A DNA stretch of 6,226 nucleotides, taken from NCBI GenBank assembly GCA_015523685.1, contig WAJW01000100.1, positions 1-6,226 of the forward strand, written 5' to 3'. Source of the DNA: Archaeoglobaceae archaeon. GTDB lineage: Archaea; Halobacteriota; Archaeoglobi; Archaeoglobales; JdFR-42. The notes below the pieces were generated by a model. That model saw only the letters and a list, made by a program, of their open reading frames with translations. It did no database searches and had not been told where the DNA came from. Position numbers and translations under genes: made by a program. Shown one piece after another: positions 1 through 5,173 of the stretch (position 1 is its first letter; the number at the start of each line of letters is the position of its first letter).

Positions 1-223
1 CTTAATACCTGTAGATCTTATGATCTTATAGATTAAAAAAATAATTGGATAGTCGAAATTAAAATCAGGAGAAATGGCATATGCAACGTATTTTAAAAAA
101 TTTATTCGATTGCATGTATCCATCAATTCTCTCTTTCCGTGCACAAGTGACAGCCAATTTTCCCGGTTATGTACTGGAATATTCAGATTGAATTAAAATC
201 TCCCAGTTGAAGGAAACCATCGG
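1..223. other. AT-rich intergenic region, no convincing gene
   Basis: This stretch lies beyond the 3' end of the minus-strand flavoprotein gene. It contains a tandem copy of GATCTTAT (14-29) and a run of seven A at 35-41. On the minus strand the A run reads as a T-tract that could end transcription from 224-1549, although it is about 180 nt past that stop codon. On the plus strand, a possible 36-codon reading frame at 81-191 begins with ATG behind a GGAG (68-71) and a TATA-like CTTATAG near 24-30. It resembles no family I recognise and is too short to call as a gene. Confidence 0.5.
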
Positions 224-1549
224 TCACATTTTATTCATGGCATCCTCAGCCGAAATCACAATTGGATCCTTTCTTCCTGCGACAGCTGGCATGAAACCGA
301 GTTCAAGGGACACGAGGTCTTCGGCGGTCAGACCTTTTTTTATTGCCATTGTCAGAAGGTCTATTCTCCACTTAACATCCCTCTCTCCGTAAACTTCTCC
401 ACCAATCAGCCTCATGGTTGATGAGTCGAATATAAGCAAACATCTGGTTTTATAGTTGGAGGGCATGTATTTTGCAAGTCCGTATCCCTCTCCTTTACCC
501 ACGATGGTTTTGATCCCCAGACTTTCTGCATGGCCCATAGGGACTATGCCCGTCCAGCCAAACTGGATGTTTCCGTACGCGATCACATTGGGTATCACGA
601 GAGGCTCAAGTTCCATGTTAATTCCTGTCGCATTGTAGCCTGCAATCCTCCCCTCCTTTACTGCAACTGGCTCCGTTACGGATCTCTGGGGATAGCCAAG
701 AAAGTTGACGTATTCCGTGCATTCTCCCGCCGAGTAAACGTCTTCAACGCTCGTCTCCATTTTTCCGTTAACCTTTATACCGCCCGTTTTCCCGATTTCA
801 ATGCCTGCATTCTCCGCAACTTTGATTCCCTCACCGGAATATCTTTCAGTTGCATCTATCACAATATCGGCCCGTATCTTCTCTCCGTTAATGATCAAAA
901 AGGAATCGTCTATCTCCATATCATCTCTTGAAACCCCCAGTCTTATCTCAACGTTCTGCTGTGCTGTAATTTCAGAGATCACGGGCTCTCTGATGTAATC
1001 GTCAAGGAAAAAGTTCAGCAACCTGAAGTTTTTTGAGGTATCCACAAGAGTAACCCTGTACTTCTTCATTGCAATCAGCAGAGCCTCCATACCAACAAAA
1101 AAACTTCCAATTATGGCAATGCTACCTGCTGTTTTGAGCATTCTGGCCAGCCTCAATCCGTCCTCATATCTGTACAGTCTGATAACATTATCTTTGTCAG
1201 AGCCCTTTATCTTTGCTGGATGTGGTTCACCACTTCCCGGGCATATTATAAGCCTGTCAAATTCAATTTTCCCATCTGACGTTTCTATGACCTTACCTCC
1301 GGGATCAATCTCTTCAACAACGGTGTTTTTTCTTATGGCAATTCCTCTCTTCATCAGTTCTTTCTCATCGATTATGGAAGCATCCCTCGGGTTGACCTCT
1401 CTCGTAAGAAGGAGGGGAAGGAAGCATCTGCAGTACCCCATGAAGGATTCAGCAGTAACAATCTCAACCTCTCTGGAATTTTCACTTGCGGAAAGGGCAG
1501 AGGCAATTCCAGCAGGCCCACTTCCAATTACAACGACTTTTTCGCTCAC
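224..1549 (-). CDS. NoxA-like FAD-dependent NAD(P)H oxidoreductase (NADH oxidase / CoA-disulfide reductase family)
   Basis: A 441-residue cytosolic flavoprotein of the pyridine nucleotide-disulfide oxidoreductase class; full length for the NADH oxidase / CoA-disulfide reductase / NADH peroxidase group. Visible parts: N-terminal FAD-binding GSGPAG at residues 9-14; a Cys-x-x-Pro redox centre at C42-F-L-P45, the position of the single redox-active cysteine of this group; a second Rossmann fold around 143-172; the FAD-pyrophosphate segment VYSAGECTE (271-279); and a C-terminal dimerisation domain from about 318, ending with the usual LGFMPAVAG-like segment. Oddities: an extra cysteine (C40) makes a Cys-Arg-Cys; the NAD(P)H glycine motif is GSFFVG (148-153), with the middle glycine replaced by Phe; and the usual Gly-Asp of the FAD motif is Gly-Glu. 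The start is GTG at 1549: a nearby ATG is out of frame, and the FAD motif begins at residue 9. No Shine-Dalgarno sequence precedes it, which fits a leaderless mRNA from the TATA box at 1574-1581. Members variously reduce O2, peroxide, CoA disulfides or polysulfide, so the substrate cannot be named. Confidence 0.9.
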   Translation of the reverse strand: MSEKVVVIGSGPAGIASALSASENSREVEIVTAESFMGYCRCFLPLLLTREVNPRDASIIDEKELMKRGIAIRKNTVVEEIDPGGKVIETSDGKIEFDRLIICPGSGEPHPAKIKGSDKDNVIRLYRYEDGLRLARMLKTAGSIAIIGSFFVGMEALLIAMKKYRVTLVDTSKNFRLLNFFLDDYIREPVISEITAQQNVEIRLGVSRDDMEIDDSFLIINGEKIRADIVIDATERYSGEGIKVAENAGIEIGKTGGIKVNGKMETSVEDVYSAGECTEYVNFLGYPQRSVTEPVAVKEGRIAGYNATGINMELEPLVIPNVIAYGNIQFGWTGIVPMGHAESLGIKTIVGKGEGYGLAKYMPSNYKTRCLLIFDSSTMRLIGGEVYGERDVKWRIDLLTMAIKKGLTAEDLVSLELGFMPAVAGRKDPIVISAEDAMNKM

Positions 1550-1573
1550 ATTGTATGGATTAAAAATAAGGGA

Positions 1574-1581
1574 TAATAAAC
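1574..1581 (-). promoter_or_regulatory. TATA box for the NoxA-like gene
   Basis: On the minus strand this reads GTTTATTA, preceded by the purine-rich GATAAA that could act as a BRE. Its centre is about 26-29 nt upstream of the GTG start at 1549, the archaeal distance from TATA box to transcription start. The transcript is therefore predicted to begin at or within a few bases of the start codon (leaderless), in agreement with the absence of a Shine-Dalgarno sequence. Confidence 0.55.
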
Positions 1582-1596
1582 TTTATCACACAGGAT
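1581..1596 (-). repeat. Copy 1 of a shared upstream element, ATCCTGTG(TG)ATAAAG
   Basis: On the minus strand this reads ATCCTGTGTGATAAAG and lies directly upstream of the TATA box of the NoxA-like gene. The same string, lacking one TG, occurs at 4962-4975 upstream of the cupin gene in the same orientation relative to its gene. Similarity, orientation and upstream location are seen; a regulatory role is inference. Confidence 0.35.
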
Positions 1597-1605
1597 TTCG
1601 AAATC
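1594..1605. promoter_or_regulatory. 12-bp perfect palindrome, candidate operator
   Basis: GATTTCGAAATC is a perfect inverted repeat located between the two divergent TATA boxes. It abuts the TTTAAA of the plus-strand promoter and covers its BRE position. A dimeric regulator bound here would block TFB/TBP loading at the 1636 gene and could also affect the 1549 gene. Only the symmetry and position are seen; the regulator is unknown. Confidence 0.4.
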
Positions 1606-1612
1606 TTTAAAC
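1599..1612 (+). promoter_or_regulatory. BRE/TATA promoter for the AIM24-family gene
   Basis: The sequence CGAAATCTTTAAAC is a good archaeal BRE-plus-TATA match, with TTTAAA at 1606-1611. The expected start of transcription, about 26 nt downstream of the TATA centre, falls at about 1634-1636, directly on the ATG at 1636. There is no Shine-Dalgarno sequence between box and start, so a leaderless mRNA is predicted. Confidence 0.6.
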
Positions 1613-1635
1613 TCTCCGGTCTTTCAATATTCTCC

Positions 1636-2349
1636 ATGAATTACAGAATTGTGGGAGATAACCTCCAGGTTGTAATTATAGAGCTTGACACGGGAGAGAA
1701 GGTGTTTGCTGAGGCAGGGGCATTGAATCACATGAGTGACAATGTGAGGATGGAGACCAGGATCAGAGGTGGATTTCTCAAAGGAATCAAAAGGAAATTT
1801 ACGGGAGAATCACTTTTTCTCACAGAATTTACATCAAACGGAAAGGGTTTTGTTGCCTTCAACGGAAATGTTCCGGGAAAGATCTGTGCTCTCGATATGA
1901 ATGGAGGAGAGTGGATAGTTCAGAAGGATGCTTTTCTCGTGGCAGAGGATGGAGTTGATCTGGATGTTGCCTTTGTCAGGAGATTTTCCGCTGGTTTATT
2001 TGGAGGAGAGGGCTTCATTCTTGAAAAGCTGAGTGGTCATGGAACCGCCTTCATTCATGCTGCTGGCGACTTCGTATCTTACGATCTCAAGGCGGGAGAG
2101 ACCATCAAGGTGGATACGGGCTCTCTGGTGGGATTTGAGAGTACCGTTGATTACAGTGTTACCACAGTCGGAGGGGTCAAATCCATGCTTTTCGGTGGAG
2201 AGGGAATATTTCTTGCGACGCTAACTGGACCGGGGAAGATCATAATACAGTCTCTCAGCCTCAGAAATCTTGCTGCAGCACTCAGCCCGTTTTTCACCCG
2301 AAATTCAGGGTCAAGCGGGCCAACGAGTATTCTGGGAATGTTCGATTAG
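1636..2349 (+). CDS. AIM24 / TIGR00266 family protein
   Basis: A 237-residue protein of the TIGR00266 family, which shares its beta-rich fold with the yeast mitochondrial protein AIM24. The molecular function is unknown in archaea. Hallmarks seen: an N-terminal segment of the type LxxGExVxAEaGAL (residues 18-30), GGFLKGIKRKFTGES (45-59), a pG-x-I-x-ALD strand (80-87), a FLVAEDGVDLD-like stretch (100-110), and the Gly-Glu-Gly / Gly-Pro-Gly segments near 123-136 and 187-200. Three pseudo-repeats of the form G-E-(S/G)-x-(F/I)-L followed by a glycine turn and a beta strand begin at residues 57, 124 and 188, which suggests an internally threefold beta barrel or prism. No signal peptide or membrane helix is visible, so it is probably cytosolic. 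The tail (about 207-237) is low-complexity, rich in Ser, Gly and Leu. The ATG at 1636 is the first start of the frame and sits at the predicted transcription start. The next gene is 224 bp away with its own promoter, so this is probably a single-gene unit. Confidence 0.88.
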   Translation: MNYRIVGDNLQVVIIELDTGEKVFAEAGALNHMSDNVRMETRIRGGFLKGIKRKFTGESLFLTEFTSNGKGFVAFNGNVPGKICALDMNGGEWIVQKDAFLVAEDGVDLDVAFVRRFSAGLFGGEGFILEKLSGHGTAFIHAAGDFVSYDLKAGETIKVDTGSLVGFESTVDYSVTTVGGVKSMLFGGEGIFLATLTGPGKIIIQSLSLRNLAAALSPFFTRNSGSSGPTSILGMFD

Positions 2350-2558
2350 CATCAGTCAATTAATGTTTGAAGTATATGTTACATGGTTAGACGGATATAC
2401 AACCATTATTTCCACCATTCCATTTTTACAGGGACTCTCAGATTCTTCGGGCCGATCAGTATCGTTTTCAGATGGTTTGATGCTATTATAGATATTTCTG
2501 ATGGATCAGGGATGATATATGATAGAAAAACTCATATAGATGTAGACTTCCGTCATTC
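2350..2558. other. Intergenic spacer upstream of the flavoenzyme gene
   Basis: No gene is supported here. A T5 tract at 2423-2427 may contribute to ending the AIM24-family transcript. From 2471 onward the sequence is AT-rich with repeated GATG/GATA tetramers, several about one helical turn apart (2479, 2491, 2500, 2511, 2521). Two TATA-like stretches for the next gene lie at its right end. Confidence 0.5.
2514..2538 (+). promoter_or_regulatory. Putative promoter of the dienoyl-CoA-reductase-like gene
   Basis: There are two TATA-like candidates: GATATATG at 2514-2521 and CATATAG at 2533-2539, the latter preceded by an A-rich BRE-like stretch. The first would start transcription near 2543 and leave a leader that contains the GAGG ribosome site. 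The second would start near 2560 and nearly remove it. I favour the first, but the choice cannot be made from sequence alone. Confidence 0.4.
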
Positions 2559-2560
2559 TT

Positions 2561-2568
2561 GAGGATGA
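2561..2568 (+). promoter_or_regulatory. Shine-Dalgarno sequence that decides the start at 2574
   Basis: GAGGATGA matches the archaeal consensus GAGGTGA at all but one position. It ends a few bases before the ATG at 2574. Two earlier in-frame starts, TTG 2559 and ATG 2565, overlap this site and so could not use it. The family N-terminus (xLFxPxxIG) also begins right after the 2574 ATG. Confidence 0.55.
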
Positions 2569-2573
2569 GACTC

Positions 2574-4514
2574 ATGAGCCTGGAACATCTTTTTCAGCCA
2601 GTAAAGATAGGGAAGTACGAATCGAAGAACAGGGTGAAGTATGCAGCATGCTCTGTATCGAATTTCAACAACAGGGATGGCACCGTTTCAGAAAGGGAAT
2701 TGGCAAGAATGGAGGTTGTATCTAAAACGGGCTGTGGGATAATAACAAATCAGGGTGCCTATCCGGATCGCGATGGATACGGGAAGGGATACTACAGACA
2801 GCTTGCACTTTATGATGACCGATTTATACCGGGTTTGAGCAGGGTTGCCGATCTGATCCATTCCCAGGGAGCCATTGCGATACAGCAGATACTGCATGCA
2901 GGGAGATATGGCGGGATTGAGACTGGAGTTGCCCTTCAACCCTCAGATGTGCCTCAGAGACTCAGGCACTACAGGCCGGTGAGAGAAATGACGAGGGAGG
3001 AGATAGAGAAGGTGGAAAAAGACCACGCGCAGGCAGCAAGAAGGGCAATAGAGGCTGGATTTGATGGAGTGGAGATAACCGCGTTTCAGGGATATATCCT
3101 GGCAAATTTCCTCTCACCATTCACGAATAAAAGAACAGATGAATATGGAGGAGATATAGAGAACAGATGCAGATTCATGGTGGAGACCATTGAGGCGATC
3201 AGGGATGAAATAGGGAGAGATAAGCTCATATCTGTCAGATTGAATGGAACAGAACTCCTCGACGAGCTCGGAGGAAGTACTGAAGAGGAGTGCATCGAGT
3301 ACATGAAGATTGCAGAGAAAGCGGGTGTGGATATTATAAGTCTTGTTGTGGGGTGGCACGAATCGAGCAAAGGTGCCCTTGGAAGGGATCTTCCAACGAC
3401 TCAATGGCTCTACCTTGCAGAGAATGCGAAAAAGCATCTGAATGTGCCGATTGCATTCGGCCCGAGATTCGGCGACCCGAGGCTTGCCAATAAAGCGATT
3501 GCAGACGGGATAATCGATCTGTGGGAGATATGCAGGCCGGCTCTTGCCGATCCAGAAATACTTCACAAGGCTAAGGAGGGCAGATTTGAGGACATAAAGC
3601 CCTGTCTCGGCGGATTGATGTGCCTTTCCACCATGTTCCATAACCTTCCGTACATATGCACGGTAAATCCCAGGCTCGGTCATGAACTCGAGCCTGAATA
3701 CCGGATCACTCCAGCAGTGAGGAAAAAGAGGGTTATGGTTGTGGGAGGAGGTCCTGCAGGGCTCGAATGTGCAATGATCGCTGCCCAGAGAGGACATGAA
3801 GTGGTTCTGTATGAGAAAAACAGTTATCTCGGCGGACAGCTCATTCCGGCAAGTAAGGAGGTTGGTGGCGGGGGTGTAATGCTTGACCTCGTGAAATACT
3901 ATGAGAGACAGCTTAAAAAACTCGGTGTTGAGATCAGGCTTGGAGTGGAAGTGACGAAGAAGGAGGTTGCAAAGGAGTTTCCAGATGTGCTCGTCATCGC
4001 AACCGGTGCGGTAATTGATCCATCACTCTACAATCTGGACGGAATAAAGGTGTATACAGCGACGGAACTGTTAAACACAGATTTGAGTGAAATTCCGGGT
4101 AAAAGATTTCTCGTTGTCTCTGGAGAAAGGGCATCACTTGTCGCTGCGGAGTATCTCGCAAGCAATGGAAGAACGGTTTATCTGATCGAAGAGGGCAAAA
4201 GGGTGGCAACGGATGTCATTCCAACTTTCAGATGGAGGCACAAGCTGTGGTTGAAGGAGTTCTCGGTTAACGTCATGACTGAGACCAGGCTCAGGGGTGT
4301 GAATGATGGAAAGGTTGTGCTGGAAAATGCTGATGGAAGGCTGGAGATTGAGGTTGATGCTGTGGTGATAGGTGGCCCCAGAAGATCTGTGAATTCCCTG
4401 TGGTTCGAGGGAGAGTTCCTGGCTGATGAGAAGTATGTGATCGGAGACGCGGTTATGCCCAGGAATATTGCCTATGCGATCCACGAGGGTTTCAAGATAG
4501 GAGCGAGAATTTAA
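2574..4514 (+). CDS. 2,4-dienoyl-CoA reductase / old yellow enzyme-family flavoprotein with an altered Fe-S site
   Basis: A 646-residue enzyme with the three-part design of E. coli FadH, trimethylamine dehydrogenase and clostridial enoate reductases: an FMN TIM barrel (about 1-340), an Fe-S segment (344-362), then an FAD domain with an inserted NAD(P)H domain (about 385-646). Such enzymes pass hydride from NAD(P)H through FAD, Fe-S and FMN to an enoyl substrate. Seen in the barrel: LHAGRYG (a substrate/FMN loop), the FLSPFTNKRTDEYGG block, Y174 and H262 (in GWHE) at the positions of the FadH catalytic Tyr and His, and a RPALADPE phosphate-site segment. Seen later: GGGPAG (391-396) for FAD, YLGGQL, and the closing IGDA (D625). 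Odd: the Fe-S spacing is that of CX2CX2CX11C, but the second Cys is Gly347, leaving only C344, C350 and C362. The second Rossmann motif is degenerate, SGERAS (516-521). Both VEIHxxHG histidines common in this barrel are T169 and Q172, although FadH also lacks them. A soluble enzyme acting on an unsaturated acyl-CoA or similar is the best guess; NAD(P)H use is doubtful. The gene is convergent with the cupin. Confidence 0.88.
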   Translation: MSLEHLFQPVKIGKYESKNRVKYAACSVSNFNNRDGTVSERELARMEVVSKTGCGIITNQGAYPDRDGYGKGYYRQLALYDDRFIPGLSRVADLIHSQGAIAIQQILHAGRYGGIETGVALQPSDVPQRLRHYRPVREMTREEIEKVEKDHAQAARRAIEAGFDGVEITAFQGYILANFLSPFTNKRTDEYGGDIENRCRFMVETIEAIRDEIGRDKLISVRLNGTELLDELGGSTEEECIEYMKIAEKAGVDIISLVVGWHESSKGALGRDLPTTQWLYLAENAKKHLNVPIAFGPRFGDPRLANKAIADGIIDLWEICRPALADPEILHKAKEGRFEDIKPCLGGLMCLSTMFHNLPYICTVNPRLGHELEPEYRITPAVRKKRVMVVGGGPAGLECAMIAAQRGHEVVLYEKNSYLGGQLIPASKEVGGGGVMLDLVKYYERQLKKLGVEIRLGVEVTKKEVAKEFPDVLVIATGAVIDPSLYNLDGIKVYTATELLNTDLSEIPGKRFLVVSGERASLVAAEYLASNGRTVYLIEEGKRVATDVIPTFRWRHKLWLKEFSVNVMTETRLRGVNDGKVVLENADGRLEIEVDAVVIGGPRRSVNSLWFEGEFLADEKYVIGDAVMPRNIAYAIHEGFKIGARI

Positions 4515-4519
4515 TACGG

Positions 4520-4584
4520 GTTTTCCTTTTAACCCTTAATTTTAATTTTATTTCTTTCTTTTATTTCTCCTTCTGTTATTCTCT
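4520..4584 (+). terminator. T-rich terminator after the flavoenzyme gene
   Basis: The spacer between the convergent genes holds a dense series of T-tracts on the plus strand (TTTTCCTTTT, then repeated TTTTAATTTTATTTC-type runs) with no strong hairpin. Consecutive T-tracts on the coding strand are the usual archaeal termination signal. The minus strand here is A-rich, so the site should act only on plus-strand transcription. The cupin transcript must end elsewhere or within the opposing gene. Confidence 0.65.
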
Positions 4585-4896
4585 TTATCTTGAGGGATTG
4601 GGAATTATGAATGCAAGAACCACCATTCTCTCATCTGCCTTGAATCCGTGAAGCTCCTCAGGGTTGTAGTGCCCCATCATGCCCTTTTTTACGTCCATTT
4701 CTCCATTCTCCGATGTAAATTTCCCTTCTCCTTCAAGAACAAGCATTATAACTTCTGAAGAGCTAACATGAGGAGGGATTTCCTGTCCTTTCTCAAGGGA
4801 GAAGAGAACGGCCTTAAAATTCGGAGTATCGAGAAGCTCATTCACAACCGGGTAATCTCCGTATTTCACCATTTCAATAAGATTGATCACCTTCAT
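4585..4896 (-). CDS. Small single-domain cupin protein
   Basis: A 103-residue protein made of a single cupin_2 beta barrel. Cupin motif 1 is recognisable as G37-QEIPP-H43-VSSS-E48 followed by VLEGEG (53-58). Motif 2 is the G72...H76-Y-N-P-E-E-L-H83-G-F stretch. In the classical G-x5-H-x-H-x3,4-E pattern the second His is Ser45, so the candidate metal ligands left are H43, E48 and H83, with H76 nearby. Small archaeal cupins often vary in this way; such proteins include sensors, isomerases and dioxygenase-like enzymes, and none can be chosen here. No signal peptide is seen. The ATG at 4896 is the first usable start of the frame (an in-frame stop lies upstream); no Shine-Dalgarno sequence is evident, so translation may be leaderless. 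The gene stands alone: it is convergent with 2574-4514, and 277 bp separate it from the TusA-like gene on the same strand, so it is not clearly part of the AOR operon. Confidence 0.82.
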   Translation of the reverse strand: MKVINLIEMVKYGDYPVVNELLDTPNFKAVLFSLEKGQEIPPHVSSSEVIMLVLEGEGKFTSENGEMDVKKGMMGHYNPEELHGFKADERMVVLAFIIPNPSR

Positions 4897-4961
4897 CGGG
4901 TAGTATGTGATTCGCCAATGGAGTTATCCTTTACCCCTTATGCTTATGGGTTTCTGAAAAT

Positions 4962-4975
4962 CTTTATCACAGGAT
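4962..4975 (-). repeat. Copy 2 of the shared upstream element
   Basis: On the minus strand this reads ATCCTGTGATAAAG, identical to the element at 1581-1596 apart from a missing TG. It sits about 65 nt upstream of the cupin ATG. On the opposite strand the same bases (with GAAAATCTTTATC at 4956-4968) could equally pass for a plus-strand BRE/TATA box, so the function is uncertain. Confidence 0.35.
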
Positions 4976-5036
4976 ATACAGAATGTGGCGGAACTCAGCC
5001 TGAGGATGTGTATTATCCCGGGTTATCAAAGGCGAT

Positions 5037-5065
5037 GAGGGCAACATCACCCTCTGTAATTTTTT
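5037..5065 (+). terminator. Hairpin followed by T6, possible plus-strand terminator
   Basis: A 5-bp GC-rich stem, GAGGG (5037-5041) with CCCTC (5050-5054) around an 8-nt loop, is followed by TGTAA and six T (5060-5065). This looks like an intrinsic-type terminator read on the plus strand, yet no plus-strand gene precedes it. A second, mutually exclusive pairing exists (GATG 5034-5037 with CATC 5045-5048). It may be chance or the end of a small transcript. Confidence 0.25.
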
Positions 5066-5099
5066 CTCCGCTGAATTATGGTTCAGAACAGAGAAACGT

Positions 5100-5111
5100 G
5101 AAAATAAAAAG
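5100..5111 (-). terminator. T-tract terminator of the AOR-MoaD-TusA operon
   Basis: On the minus strand this reads CTTTTTATTTTC, beginning about 62 nt past the TusA-like stop codon and followed by more pyrimidines (TTTCTCTGTTC). Two adjacent T-tracts downstream of the last gene of an operon fit archaeal termination. No stem of note precedes them. Confidence 0.4.
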
Positions 5112-5173
5112 CTTGATGGGACATCCGGTTGTCATCTGGATTTCAGAAGCTCTTAGCTGGATTAACCTTATCA

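Larger units (their letters stand above)
4897..5173. other. Gap between cupin and TusA-like genes, no supported gene
   Basis: Several frames stay open for short distances (for example about 20 codons on the minus strand at 5013-5075), but none has start, length and family resemblance together. The stretch must hold the cupin promoter, whose TATA box is not clear, and the end of the AOR-MoaD-TusA transcript. It also contains the CTTTATCACAGGAT element (4962-4975) and a hairpin with a T-run on the plus strand (5037-5065). Confidence 0.5.

Noticed and set aside
1113..1610. Plus-strand reading frames opposite the NoxA-like gene
   Set aside because: The minus-strand frame carries all flavoprotein motifs; the plus frames are Ser/Leu-rich shadows.
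2559..2573. Earlier starts TTG 2559 and ATG 2565 for the flavoenzyme
   Set aside because: They sit on the Shine-Dalgarno sequence GAGGATGA, and the family N-terminus begins just after ATG 2574.
3114..3797. Long minus-strand reading frames inside the dienoyl-CoA-reductase-like gene
   Set aside because: They are antisense to a gene with clear domains throughout and have Cys/Ser/His-rich compositions typical of antisense frames.
4981..5075. C/D-box guide RNA in the cupin-TusA gap
   Set aside because: A C'-like GCGATGA (5031-5037) and CTGA strings exist, but the box spacing is wrong and a proper C and D pair is missing on both strands.
5013..5075. Protein-like 20-codon stretch on the minus strand (a gene remnant?)
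   Set aside because: It is short, bounded by stops on both sides, has no start, and resembles no family I can name.
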